A model generated the notes under the pieces. That model saw nothing but the letters and a program-made list of their open reading frames with translations, had not been told where the DNA came from and made no database searches. Position numbers and translations under genes: made by a program. DNA of 64,000 nucleotides from Desulforhopalus sp. (lineage in GTDB: Bacteria > Desulfobacterota > Desulfobulbia > Desulfobulbales > Desulfocapsaceae): positions 124,001-188,000 of the forward strand of contig JAOTRX010000006.1 in NCBI GenBank assembly GCA_030247675.1. The letters are read 5' to 3'. This document shows, piece after piece, positions 35,982-44,575 of this stretch. Numbering within the stretch: the first letter of the stretch is position 1; every line of letters begins with the position of its first letter.

Positions 35982-37280
35982 ATGAATTGGAAAAATGAAT
36001 GGAAGATCCTGCTGCTGACCATTGCCGGTTTTGTCGCCTGCTTTTACCTGCCGATCGGCGCCGCTCGCTTTGACACGGCGATACTTGAGGCTTTTCACCT
36101 GGTCAAGTGGTATGCCCGGGAGCACGTGCTGCTTTGTCTGGTGCCGGCCTTTTTCATTGCCGGGGCTATAGGGGTCTTTGTCAGCCAGGCCTCGGTGATG
36201 AAGTATCTCGGGGCAAAGGCCAACAAGATACTCGCCTACGGGGTTGCCGCGGTTTCCGGGACTATTCTTGCCGTTTGTTCCTGCACCATTCTGCCGCTCT
36301 TTGCCGGCATCTATAAGATGGGCGCGGGTCTTGGCCCAGCCTCGGCCTTTCTCTACTCAGGTCCGGCAATAAATGTCCTGGCCATTGTCCTTACCGCCCG
36401 CATTCTCGGGCCGGAGATGGGTATTGCCAGGGCGGTGGGGGCTGTCCTGTTCAGTATTATTATCGGGGTGGCGATGGCCTTTATCTTTCGCAAGGAGGAA
36501 AAGGCCAAAATGGCCATCCAGATGGCCATGCCGGTCGAGGAGGTAAAACGGCCTCTGTGGCAGACCAGTCTATATTTTGCAGCGATGATCGGCATTCTGG
36601 TCTTTGCCAACTGGGGAAAACCGGAGGAGATGACCGGCCTTTGGGGGGAAATTTATACCAATAAGTGGCCAATCACCGCCGGCTTTGCCGCCGCCTTTGC
36701 CCTGATGCTGATTCTCTGGTTTAAAATGCCTGCCTGGAAGGTGGCCCTCACCGCCGTGCCGGTGGTTGCCCTTGCTGCCCTGCTTCCCGACCAGCCTCTT
36801 CTCGCCTTCACCGCCGGCTTTATTGGCCTGTCGGTCTTTACCAGTACAGACCAAGGAGAGACCGGTTCCTGGTTTGCCTCTTCTTGGACCTTTGCCAAAC
36901 AAATTCTGCCTCTTCTCTTGTTCGGGGTGTTGATCGCCGGTTTCCTCCTCGGACGGGTCGGCCACGAAGGAGTGATCCCCGCCGGGTGGGTGGCGGGGGC
37001 GGTCGGAGGTAATAGTCTCGCCGCCAATCTCTTTGCGTCTTTTGCCGGGGCCTTTATGTACTTTGCCACCCTGACTGAGGTACCCATTCTGCAAGGTCTG
37101 ATGGCCAATGGTATGGGCAAAGGTCCGGCCCTTGCCCTGCTGCTCGCCGGTCCGGCCCTCAGTCTGCCGAGCATGCTGGTCATCAATACCGTGCTCGGCC
37201 TCAAAAAAACCGTGACCTTTGTCGGCCTGGTCATTGTCATGGCAACCATCAGCGGTATGCTCTTTGGCTATTTTTTCTAA
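35982..37280 (+). CDS. permease of the DUF318/ArsP-like family
   Basis: A 432-residue membrane protein with about ten helices. The family motif VCSCTILPLFAGIYKMGAG (about 105-123) holds the Cys pair typical of DUF318/ArsP permeases. A second half-repeat motif appears in TLTEVPILQGLMANGMGKGPALALLL. ArsP exports trivalent methylated arsenicals; other family members handle copper or unknown ions. The gene is in an ArsR operon with arsC, which favours metalloid efflux. The substrate is inferred. Confidence 0.85.
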   Translation: MNWKNEWKILLLTIAGFVACFYLPIGAARFDTAILEAFHLVKWYAREHVLLCLVPAFFIAGAIGVFVSQASVMKYLGAKANKILAYGVAAVSGTILAVCSCTILPLFAGIYKMGAGLGPASAFLYSGPAINVLAIVLTARILGPEMGIARAVGAVLFSIIIGVAMAFIFRKEEKAKMAIQMAMPVEEVKRPLWQTSLYFAAMIGILVFANWGKPEEMTGLWGEIYTNKWPITAGFAAAFALMLILWFKMPAWKVALTAVPVVALAALLPDQPLLAFTAGFIGLSVFTSTDQGETGSWFASSWTFAKQILPLLLFGVLIAGFLLGRVGHEGVIPAGWVAGAVGGNSLAANLFASFAGAFMYFATLTEVPILQGLMANGMGKGPALALLLAGPALSLPSMLVINTVLGLKKTVTFVGLVIVMATISGMLFGYFF

Positions 37281-37297
37281 CATTATTGGAGGAAACA

Positions 37298-37537
37298 ATG
37301 AAAATTCATGTTCTTGGACCGGGCTGCGCCAAATGCAGCCAACTTGCCGATGGTGTTGTCGCCGCAGCGGGGGAATTGGGCATCGACATTGAACTGGAGA
37401 AGGTCTCCGATTTCAACATGATCATGTCCTTCGGGGTGATGATGACCCCGGGGCTGGTGATTGACGGTGAGGTAAAGGCGGTGGGCAGGGTGCCCTCGCA
37501 AGTCGAGTTGAAGGAAATGCTTAAATCAATGAAATAA
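37298..37537 (+). CDS. small thioredoxin-like redox-active disulfide protein
   Basis: A 79-residue thioredoxin-fold protein of the MTH895/TM0996 type: MKIHVLGPGCAKCSQL carries the CxxC, and VMMTPGLVIDGEVK holds the cis-Pro loop. GGAGGAAACA is a strong ribosome site. Such proteins regularly accompany DUF318 permeases and may reduce or deliver the substrate thiol adduct. Cytoplasmic. Confidence 0.9.
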   Translation: MKIHVLGPGCAKCSQLADGVVAAAGELGIDIELEKVSDFNMIMSFGVMMTPGLVIDGEVKAVGRVPSQVELKEMLKSMK

Positions 37538-37559
37538 CGAAACATTATAGGAGAAGACT

Positions 37560-37949
37560 ATGATACCGGTACAAGCCCCATGCAGCTGCGGTTGTGGCAC
37601 CACCAAGTCTGGGCCAAGATTGATATTTTCCTGTTCCGGAGCGGCCGACGTCGGCGAGCTTGCCGACCGCGCGGCGCGTAATCTGACCCGCGAGGGCCTG
37701 GGCAAGATGTTTTGCCTGGCCGGGATTGGCGGCAGAGTCAGCGGCATCCTCAAGACCACCGAGGCGGCCACCGCCCTTTTAGCCATCGACGGTTGCCCGC
37801 TCGACTGTGCGAAAAAATCTCTGGAGGAGGCTGGATTTGCCAAGGTGCACCATCTTCGCCTCTCCGACCTCGGTTTTGAGAAGGGCCAGACCTTTATAAC
37901 CGATCAAAATATTGCCAAGGTCATGAAAGAGGCCCTGCGCTATCTCTGA
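37560..37949 (+). CDS. DGC-domain putative zinc-binding protein
   Basis: A 129-residue Cys-rich protein. It has an N-terminal CSCGCG cluster, IFSCSGAADVGELADRAAR, MFCLAGIGGR and IDGCPLDCAKK, the signature of the DGC family (thought to bind zinc through four cysteines). Function is unproven. It is encoded 22 bases after the thioredoxin-like gene in the ArsR operon, suggesting a thiol or metalloid-binding accessory role. Confidence 0.85.
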   Translation: MIPVQAPCSCGCGTTKSGPRLIFSCSGAADVGELADRAARNLTREGLGKMFCLAGIGGRVSGILKTTEAATALLAIDGCPLDCAKKSLEEAGFAKVHHLRLSDLGFEKGQTFITDQNIAKVMKEALRYL

Positions 37950-37963
37950 AAAAGGCGGTAACC

Positions 37964-38359
37964 ATGCAAGGTTTTCAAAAAACATATATGGCGCTGTTCC
38001 TCGGTCTTCTTGGCCTCCTTATTGGCGCTACTCTCGGCAGTTTCATGGCCCAGGCCGGAGAAGTCCCGCAGCTCCCGGTCCCCGGTAAGGTGACCTTGGT
38101 CGACCTCGGGGCCAAGAAATGCGTGCCCTGCAAGATGATGGCACCGATTCTTGAGGCCCTGGAAAAAGACTATAAAGACCGGGCAGCCATCGTCTTTATC
38201 GATGTTTGGGACAATCCGGAAGCAGCGGAGAAGTTTGGTATCAGGGTCATTCCCACCCAGATTTTTTATGATGCCGGCGGCAAAGAGATGCTTCGCCATG
38301 AAGGTTTCATGAAGAAAGAGGCGATCATTGCCGAGTTGACCAAACTCGGGGTGAAATAG
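37964..38359 (+). CDS. membrane-anchored thioredoxin
   Basis: A 131-residue thioredoxin with an N-terminal signal-anchor (ALFLGLLGLLIGATLGSFM), so the catalytic domain faces the periplasm. The active site is CVPCKMM (about residues 48-54) and the cis-Pro is in RVIPTQIFYD. It is followed 3 bases later by a CcdA-like transporter, the natural electron source for a periplasmic thioredoxin. Confidence 0.88.
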   Translation: MQGFQKTYMALFLGLLGLLIGATLGSFMAQAGEVPQLPVPGKVTLVDLGAKKCVPCKMMAPILEALEKDYKDRAAIVFIDVWDNPEAAEKFGIRVIPTQIFYDAGGKEMLRHEGFMKKEAIIAELTKLGVK

Positions 38360-38362
38360 CCC

Positions 38363-39067
38363 ATGGATCAGGTGTTTCTGACGATCAACTCCTGGATGAG
38401 CCAAGGCCTGTTGCTCGGTGGCCTTGGCTGCTTTTTCTGGGGGATTGTCAGCGTGCTCTTCAGCCCCTGCCATCTCGCCTCAATTCCCCTGATTATCGGC
38501 TATGTCGGGGGACAGAACCATCTTGTCGAGGGACGCCGGGCGACCCTCTATGCGGTGGTCTTTACCAGCGGATTATTCATTACCATAGCGGCCATCGGCC
38601 TGATCTGCTCTCTCCTTGGCCGGATGCTCGGGGATATTGGACCATACTGGACCATCGCCATCGGCCTTCTGCTTCTCTATGTCGCCCTTGATATGCTTGG
38701 CGTGGCAAGGTGTTCGCTGTCCGGCGGCCTGATGGCCAGGTTGACGGTTAAGGGTCTTCCCGGCGCCTTTATCCTCGGTCTTGCCTACGGAATCCTGTCC
38801 GGTTCCTGCACCTTCGGGTTTATTGCGCCAATCCTTGCTGTCATCTCGGTACAGGCCAAACTCTTTACCGGGCTGGTCTTCATTGTGCTATTTGCTATTG
38901 GCCACTGCATCCCTATTGTGCTGGCCGGAAGCTCAACCGCCATGGTCAAGACTTTCCTCACCAACAGTTCCTGGCAGCAGGGGAGTCGCGTCTTTAAAAG
39001 GCTTTCGGGCTGTCTCATCTTTCTGCTCGGCTGCTATTTTATCCTCCAGCCGTTTCTGCCGGCATAA
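38363..39067 (+). CDS. CcdA/DsbD-type transmembrane thiol transporter
   Basis: A 234-residue protein with six predicted membrane helices. The paired cysteines of the CcdA family are in VLFSPCHLASIP (first half) and LSGSCTFGFIAPIL (second half). CcdA moves reducing equivalents from cytoplasmic thioredoxin to periplasmic thiol proteins. The genes are almost contiguous with the anchored thioredoxin upstream, forming a dedicated reduction pair within the ArsR operon. Confidence 0.88.
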   Translation: MDQVFLTINSWMSQGLLLGGLGCFFWGIVSVLFSPCHLASIPLIIGYVGGQNHLVEGRRATLYAVVFTSGLFITIAAIGLICSLLGRMLGDIGPYWTIAIGLLLLYVALDMLGVARCSLSGGLMARLTVKGLPGAFILGLAYGILSGSCTFGFIAPILAVISVQAKLFTGLVFIVLFAIGHCIPIVLAGSSTAMVKTFLTNSSWQQGSRVFKRLSGCLIFLLGCYFILQPFLPA

Positions 39068-39108
39068 ACGGGTTTGCCCAAGGGACCTGTATCTCACGGA
39101 GAGATCGT

Positions 39109-39573
39109 ATGCAACGAAAATTGAAAATTCTCTACCTCTGTACCGGCAATTCCTGTCGCAGCCAGATGGCCGAAGGTTGGACACGGGCCCTGAAGGGCGA
39201 TAGTATTGAGGCCTATTCGGCGGGGATTGAGGTCCATGGCCTCAATCCGCAGGCGGTAGCGGTAATGGCTGAGGTCGGGGTGGACATCTCCGCCCAGGTC
39301 TCAAAGCACCTCGATGCGCTGCGGCACCTGCCCTTTGACGTGGTCATTACCGTCTGCGACCAGGCCCGTGAGACTTGTCCGTTTTTCCCCGGGGCGAAAA
39401 GGATGCTGCATGTCGGCTTTGCCGATCCCCCAGCCATGGCCAAAAATCTGGCCGAGGCGGGTGCCGGGGTGGAAGAACAACGTGACTGCTACCGCCGGGT
39501 CCGTGACGAGATTCGTGCCTTTGTCTTGACTCTGCCGGATGCCTTGCCAAAAGACCCGCAGGCCGACTTATAA
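39109..39573 (+). CDS. arsC: arsenate reductase, LMW-phosphatase type
   Basis: A 154-residue protein of the thioredoxin-coupled ArsC group: the phosphatase loop is CTGNSCRSQMAEGW (Cys11 and Arg17), and further cysteines at VCDQARETC correspond to the resolving pair. It reduces arsenate to arsenite, recycled by thioredoxin. Last gene of the ArsR operon. GGAGAG lies upstream of the ATG. Confidence 0.9.
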   Translation: MQRKLKILYLCTGNSCRSQMAEGWTRALKGDSIEAYSAGIEVHGLNPQAVAVMAEVGVDISAQVSKHLDALRHLPFDVVITVCDQARETCPFFPGAKRMLHVGFADPPAMAKNLAEAGAGVEEQRDCYRRVRDEIRAFVLTLPDALPKDPQADL

Positions 39574-39979
39574 ATATCCTCCGGATGGCCGCCGGCCCAA
39601 CCCTCCCCGTGTGGCCGGCGCGTTGCTTTCTTGCCTCGCCCGCCTTATTATTTTTAGTATATTTCCCAGGTCCCCGCCGGTCGGGGAACAATCACGGCCG
39701 AGAAAATCTTCGCTGAAAATGAACCTTTCTTCTTTGCCGGGAGACTAAAGGGTATGCACCGGAGGCATTGATTGGCATTTATCCTCTTTGCTTTGCCTCC
39801 CGGCCTGATGTAAAATGAAAAGATGTTCAGATAATCAAGGGGAAGTCTGGTCCGCCGGGAACCGTTTGGGGATGGCCGGTGGCAGGTCGATCGTTTTTCA
39901 ATACCGGACACGGTATAAGGCCATGGATGATAGGTGGTCGGGGATCGCTTAGTTAATTCAACAACCGCGGAGGGAATCG
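39574..39979. promoter_or_regulatory. operon end and promoter region of the repeat-protein gene
   Basis: A 406-base gap. CGCCGGCC/GGCCGGCG (39590-39597 and 39613-39620) can form a hairpin just after arsC and is the likely transcript end, though only a short T-rich stretch follows. A/T-rich sequence at 39640-39660 and 39790-39840 could hold the promoter of the secreted repeat protein. No gene seen. Confidence 0.4.
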
Positions 39980-42529
39980 ATGAAAAAGATCATGCTGGCA
40001 GCCGCCGTTCTGCTCGTCTTTAACGGGTCAAATGGCTTTGCCGCCTCGACAGTGGAAGGCGTTGCGGCAAACAATGCAGAGGTTTCACAAGCCGCCAATG
40101 TGGCGATCGGCGAGGACAACAAGGCAAGTATGGGCTCGCTGAATATAAAGGAATCACAGATCAAGGGTGTGGTCATCAACAACGCCGAGGTTAAACAGGC
40201 GGCGAACGTGGCCATCGGCAAGGGCAACACCGCCACCATGGGTTCGACGCAGATCCAGGACTCCACTGTTAAAGGTGCGGTGATCAATACCGCCAACGTC
40301 CAGCAGGCGGCCAACGTCGCCATCGGCAAGGATAACACCGCCAATATGGGATCGACCCAGGTGAAGGGCTCGGAGATCAAGGGTGCGGTGATCAACGTCG
40401 GCAATGTCAAGCAGGCCGCGAACGTTGCTATCGGTGAGAAGAACACCGCCAACCTCGGTTCGACCCAGGTCGAGGGCTCCAAGGTTCAAGGCGCGGTGAT
40501 CAATACCGGCAATGTTCAGCAGGCGGCCAACGTGGCGATCGGCAAGGAAAACACCGCCAATCTCAGTTCGACCCAGGTGAAGGGTTCGGAGATTAAAGGG
40601 GCCGTGGTCAACGTCGGTAATACCAGTCAGGCGGCGAATGTGGCCATAGGCGAGAAGAATACCGCCAATCTCGGTTCAACGACGGTCGCCGGTTCGAACA
40701 TCAAGGGCGCGGTGATTAACGTCGGCAATACCACCCAGGCCGCTAACGTGGCGATCGGCAAGGATAATACCGCCAACCTCGGCTCGACCCAGGTGAAGGA
40801 TTCCGACGTCAAGGGTGCCGTGGTCAATGTCGGCAATACCAGTCAGGCGGCGAATGTGGCCATAGGGGAGAAGAATACCGCCAATCTTGGTTCAACGACG
40901 GTAGCCGGCTCCGACATCAAAGGTGCAGTGGTCAATGTTGGTAATACCGCCCAGGCAGCCAACGTCGCCATCGGCAAGGACAATACCGCCAATCTCGGTT
41001 CAACCCAGGTGAAGGATTCCACCGTCAAGGGCGCGGTGGTCAATGTCGGTAATACCAGCCAGGCGGCGAATGTGGCCATCGGCGAGAAGAATACCGCCAA
41101 TCTCGGTTCAACGACGGTAGCCGGCTCCGACATCAAAGGGGCGGTGGTTAACGTTGGTAATACCGCTCAGGCGGCCAACGTGGCGATCGGCAAGGACAAT
41201 ACCGCTAATCTTGGTTCAACCCAGGTGAAGGACTCCACCGTCAAGGGTGCGGTGGTTAACGTTGGTAATACCGCCCAGTCGGCGAACGTGGCCATCGGCC
41301 AGGGAAATACCGCCAATCTCGGCTCAACAGAAGTCAAAGGCTCCGACATCAAAGGCGCGGTGGTCAATGTTGGCAATACCGCCCAGGCAGCGAATGTGGC
41401 GATCGGCAAGGATAACACCGCCAATCTTGGTTCAACCCAGGTGAAAGACTCCACCGTCAAGGGCGCGGTGGTCAACGTCGGTAATACCGCCCAGTCGGCA
41501 AACGTGGCCATTGGTCAGGGCAATACCGCCAACCTCGGCTCGACGGAGATCAAAGGTTCCGACGTCAAAGGCGCCGTGGTTAACGTCGGCAATACCTATG
41601 CCGCAGCCAACGTGGCCATCGGCAAGGATAATGCCGCCAATCTCGGTTCGACCCAGGTCAAAGACTCCACCGTCAAGGGCGCGGTCGTCAATGTCGGAAA
41701 CACCGCCGGCGCCGCCAACGTCGCCATCGGTCAGGGCACCAATGCCAACATGGGGGCAACCCAGATCAAGGGCTCCGAGGTGAAGGGGGCAGTGGTCAAC
41801 GTTGGTAACACCGCCGGTGCCGCCAACGTCGCTATCGGCAAGAACGCTGACGCCAATATGGGCGCCACCCAGATCCAAGGCTCAAATGTCAAAGGTGCCG
41901 TCGTCAATGTCGGCAACACCGCCGGTGCCGCTAACGTCGCCATTGGCCAGAACAGTAGTGCCAATATGGGATCGACCCAGATCAAGGGCTCTGAGGTAAA
42001 AGGAGCGGTGGTCAATGTCGGCAATACCGCGGGAGCCGCCAACGTCGCCATCGGCAAAGGCACCAGCGCCAATATGAGTTCGGTGCAGGTCAAAGACAGC
42101 ACGGTGAAAGGTGCGATCGTTAACCAGGGTAATGTCGGCGCTGCCGCCAACGTCGCCATCGGCAAGAACAGCGATGCCAACATGGCCTCGGTGCAGGTCA
42201 AGAACAGCACCCTCAAGGGCGCGGCGGTCAATCAGGCGAACATCGGCGCTGCCGCTAACGTCGCCATTGGCAGCAACAGCAATGCCAATATGGGGGCGAT
42301 TCAGATCAAGGATGGCTCGTTGAAAGGTGCGGCAGTCAACCAGGCCAACGTCGGCGCTGCCGCAAACGTCGCCCTTGGCAAGGGGGCGAGTGCCAATATG
42401 GGCTCTATCCAGGTGAAGGATTCCAACGTCGGCGGCGGTATTGTCAACGCCGGCACAGTGGGTCTCTCGGCCAACGTGGCCATCGGCTCCGGGTCGACCT
42501 CAAACAGCATGTCGGTCAGTTCCGATTAA
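39980..42529 (+). CDS. secreted protein made of 23 tandem 36-residue repeats
   Basis: An 849-residue protein with a Sec signal (MKKIMLAAAVLLVFNGSNG, cut near GFAAS). From about residue 24 to the end it is one array of 36-residue units. Each unit contains QAANVAIG, then a TANLGST-like strand, then VKGAVVNVGNT. I count 23 ANVAIG/ANVALG cores. Unit spacing is constant and later copies drift (AGAANVAIG, then GAAANVAIG). There is no anchor, no cysteine and no C-terminal sorting signal. The pattern of short hydrophobic strands and Asn/Gly turns suggests a beta-solenoid or amyloid-like adhesin, but I cannot match it to curlin or YadA repeats. GGAGGG precedes the ATG. Single gene. Confidence 0.8.
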   Translation: MKKIMLAAAVLLVFNGSNGFAASTVEGVAANNAEVSQAANVAIGEDNKASMGSLNIKESQIKGVVINNAEVKQAANVAIGKGNTATMGSTQIQDSTVKGAVINTANVQQAANVAIGKDNTANMGSTQVKGSEIKGAVINVGNVKQAANVAIGEKNTANLGSTQVEGSKVQGAVINTGNVQQAANVAIGKENTANLSSTQVKGSEIKGAVVNVGNTSQAANVAIGEKNTANLGSTTVAGSNIKGAVINVGNTTQAANVAIGKDNTANLGSTQVKDSDVKGAVVNVGNTSQAANVAIGEKNTANLGSTTVAGSDIKGAVVNVGNTAQAANVAIGKDNTANLGSTQVKDSTVKGAVVNVGNTSQAANVAIGEKNTANLGSTTVAGSDIKGAVVNVGNTAQAANVAIGKDNTANLGSTQVKDSTVKGAVVNVGNTAQSANVAIGQGNTANLGSTEVKGSDIKGAVVNVGNTAQAANVAIGKDNTANLGSTQVKDSTVKGAVVNVGNTAQSANVAIGQGNTANLGSTEIKGSDVKGAVVNVGNTYAAANVAIGKDNAANLGSTQVKDSTVKGAVVNVGNTAGAANVAIGQGTNANMGATQIKGSEVKGAVVNVGNTAGAANVAIGKNADANMGATQIQGSNVKGAVVNVGNTAGAANVAIGQNSSANMGSTQIKGSEVKGAVVNVGNTAGAANVAIGKGTSANMSSVQVKDSTVKGAIVNQGNVGAAANVAIGKNSDANMASVQVKNSTLKGAAVNQANIGAAANVAIGSNSNANMGAIQIKDGSLKGAAVNQANVGAAANVALGKGASANMGSIQVKDSNVGGGIVNAGTVGLSANVAIGSGSTSNSMSVSSD
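40049..42500 (+). repeat. 108-bp coding tandem repeat array
   Basis: About 23 head-to-tail units of 108 bases. Neighbouring units in the middle (about 40620-41640) are nearly identical at the DNA level and alternate between two flavours: AIGKDN followed by TQVKDS, and AIGEKN or AIGQGN followed by a different strand. This suggests recent unit duplication as two-unit (216-bp) blocks. Confidence 0.88.
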
Positions 42530-42591
42530 TCATCGCCGGCGGCGGCAGCCTTTTTCGCCATGAGCCGCCGCTACCGACTACCCCACTCTTT

Positions 42592-42623
42592 GATCCCGGC
42601 GGAGACCACTCTCCGCCGGGATC
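42592..42623. terminator. strong hairpin after the repeat-protein gene
   Basis: GATCCCGGCGGAGA and its exact complement form a 14-bp stem with loop CCAC, 63 bases after the stop codon. A weaker CGGCGGC/GCCGCCG hairpin lies just before it (42540-42570). No U-run follows either one. Confidence 0.65.
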
Positions 42624-43107
42624 TCCATCCCACAAAGGGCCGGGCTTGGGCACAACCAGGACCGGCTTCCTCTTCCATCAATTGTGAAATCGCCCGCAGA
42701 TTAAGGGTCAATCTCAGGCCGGTATACGGTTTTTCCCGGCGCGCCTCAATACTCTGCACAACCGTCGGTAAAAGCACGAAGGCGATCAGATAATGGTGGG
42801 TATCCCAGACAAGGCGTCATCGCCGAGGAGCAGGCGATTCGTCCCCTGGTCGACCTGACAGAGGCTCGGTTTGTACATGGGGCCTATCGGTTCGATCGAT
42901 TCTTGCCCCTGGAAAAGTGCCAAGGCGGGGATGGTGGTTGTCCACCCACAACCTGCTGCCGCAACCGCTTTCCTGGCCGCTGAGCGGCAGGGATTCTTAT
43001 TATAAAGGTTTATTCTCTGAGCCAAAAATGATAAAGAATGAGGTGGTTGATGTTGTGCAGGATATCCATACGTGAAATTTTTGGTCTTCCGTTTTCCAGG
43101 TCATCGA
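42624..43107. other. region without a recognisable gene
   Basis: Short open frames exist on both strands (for example 42786-43025 minus), but none has a ribosome site plus a family-like sequence. The stretch may contain gene remnants. The last 80 bases are A/T richer and carry AGGAT before a GTG at 43072 that could be an alternative start of the ABC gene. Confidence 0.3.
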
Positions 43108-43800
43108 ATGCCCCTGATTGTTGATAAACTTGCCTTCACCTATCCCGGCGCAGAACACCCGCTTTTTCAAGATGTGTCGTTTCACATGACGGCACCGGGA
43201 TTCCATTCGTTTTTCGGCCCTTCAGGGGTGGGTAAGACAACGCTTGCCAGGATCATCACCGGCGACAATAAAAGATCGGCAGGCACGGTCGCAACCGACG
43301 GGCTGAACACCCTCCTTTATTCACACAACAAGGAGCGGCTCCCAGGTTGGTCCGGGGTGGGCCGTCATCTGACGCGGGTCATCCCGCCGGCGCTGCATGG
43401 AGATATTGACCACCTGGTGGAGATCTTCGGCCTGTCCGACTGCATCGATTCGCGCTTTGACCAGTTGTCCATGGGGCAGCAGAACCGGGTGAACCTGATC
43501 CGCTATCTGCTGCAGGACTGCGACCTGCTGATCATGGACGAGGGCCTGGCCAACGTCGATGAGCTTACCCGGGAAAAGATAATTCTTGCCATCAAGGCGA
43601 TGTTCCCCCGCCGCTATTTCATCTATATTTCCCATAATGTCATAGAGGTAGCCAAGTTCTGCGAATCCATCCTGGTGTTTCGCGGCAAGGGCAAGGCGCC
43701 ACAGACCAGGATGGTCCACGGCTGCAACATCATGAAAAAAGATGATTATTCGCGCGCGGCCCTCGACGCGACTCTCCTGGAGATCATGAATGCTGCCTAG
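43108..43800 (+). CDS. ABC transporter ATP-binding protein, SsuB/ThiZ-like
   Basis: A 230-residue ATPase from the ATG at 43108 (a GTG at 43072 is also possible). Walker A is GPSGVGKTT, the signature LSMGQQNR, Walker B LLIMDE, and the switch histidine in IYISHN. It energises the importer with the permease that overlaps its end by 11 bases and the NMT1-like binding protein. LSMGQQ rather than LSGGQ is a slight deviation. Confidence 0.87.
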   Translation: MPLIVDKLAFTYPGAEHPLFQDVSFHMTAPGFHSFFGPSGVGKTTLARIITGDNKRSAGTVATDGLNTLLYSHNKERLPGWSGVGRHLTRVIPPALHGDIDHLVEIFGLSDCIDSRFDQLSMGQQNRVNLIRYLLQDCDLLIMDEGLANVDELTREKIILAIKAMFPRRYFIYISHNVIEVAKFCESILVFRGKGKAPQTRMVHGCNIMKKDDYSRAALDATLLEIMNAA

Positions 43801-44539
43801 ACGCGTCCTCCAGTTCCTGATCATCTACATGCTGTTCCTCAGCGGCTTGATGGCGCTGAAGTACAGCCTGGCGCTGTCCGATTACGTTATTCCCTCCCCT
43901 TCCGGTATCTACCAGACGCTGGTCGCCGAATATCGCGGGTACAGCCTTGCCACCCTGAACACCATGACCGTGGCGGTGATCGGCCAGATCCTTTCGGTGG
44001 CCATGGCCTTTATTATCGGCATTACCGGCCGCGAGGCATCCTGGCTCGGCTCGTTCATCAAGGTTGCCGCCTACAATTTTCAGGCCTACCCCATTGTCGC
44101 CCTGGCGCCGATTCTTTTTATCCTGCTCGGCGATGGCTTTTTGACCCGCCTCCTGATCGCGGCGATGATCTGTTATTTCCCGGTGCTGCTCTCGGTCTTA
44201 GGGATCATGTCAAAACCGGTCGACGATATTGAACACTTCTACCGGGTCACCAGCCGGATGCGCTGGCAGCTGGAGGTGAAGATCCGCACCTTTGAAAACC
44301 TGTCGCAGCTGACCACCGTTATCGCCGGCAGTGCCACCCTGGCCATGGCCGGGACCATCGTCGGGGAATTTATCGCCGCCAATGCTGGCATCGGCTACAA
44401 TATCCGCATCGCCCTCTACCAAAGCGATCTCGGCAAGATTCTCATCGCCCTTTTTCTGATCGGCATCACCATCGCCATCTACCAGGCCCTGCTGGAGTCG
44501 CTCGGGGCAGTTATAAAACGGGCCTGGACCGGAAGGTAA
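43790..44539 (+). CDS. ABC transporter permease, SsuC/ThiX-like
   Basis: A 249-residue membrane protein with about six helices. The cytoplasmic coupling loop is in FYRVTSRMRWQLEVKIRTFENL, where the usual EAA motif is diverged. It overlaps the ATPase gene by 11 bases and precedes the binding protein. The pairing suggests import of an organic sulfonate, a thiamin/riboflavin precursor or a similar small molecule. Confidence 0.85.
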   Translation: MLPRRVLQFLIIYMLFLSGLMALKYSLALSDYVIPSPSGIYQTLVAEYRGYSLATLNTMTVAVIGQILSVAMAFIIGITGREASWLGSFIKVAAYNFQAYPIVALAPILFILLGDGFLTRLLIAAMICYFPVLLSVLGIMSKPVDDIEHFYRVTSRMRWQLEVKIRTFENLSQLTTVIAGSATLAMAGTIVGEFIAANAGIGYNIRIALYQSDLGKILIALFLIGITIAIYQALLESLGAVIKRAWTGR

Positions 44540-44575
44540 TCGACCCGGCCCTTGACCGCCAAAAAAGGAGGAATG

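Noticed and set aside
40049..42500. CRISPR-like array
   Set aside because: Units are 108 bp, contiguous and in one coding frame, without spacers.
40154..42510. Several long antisense frames opposite the repeat protein
   Set aside because: They are periodic products of the 108-bp repeat with no stop in that phase; no ribosome site or signal.
42786..43025. 79-codon minus-strand frame upstream of the ABC genes
   Set aside because: No ribosome site, no recognisable family; kept only as part of an unassigned gap.
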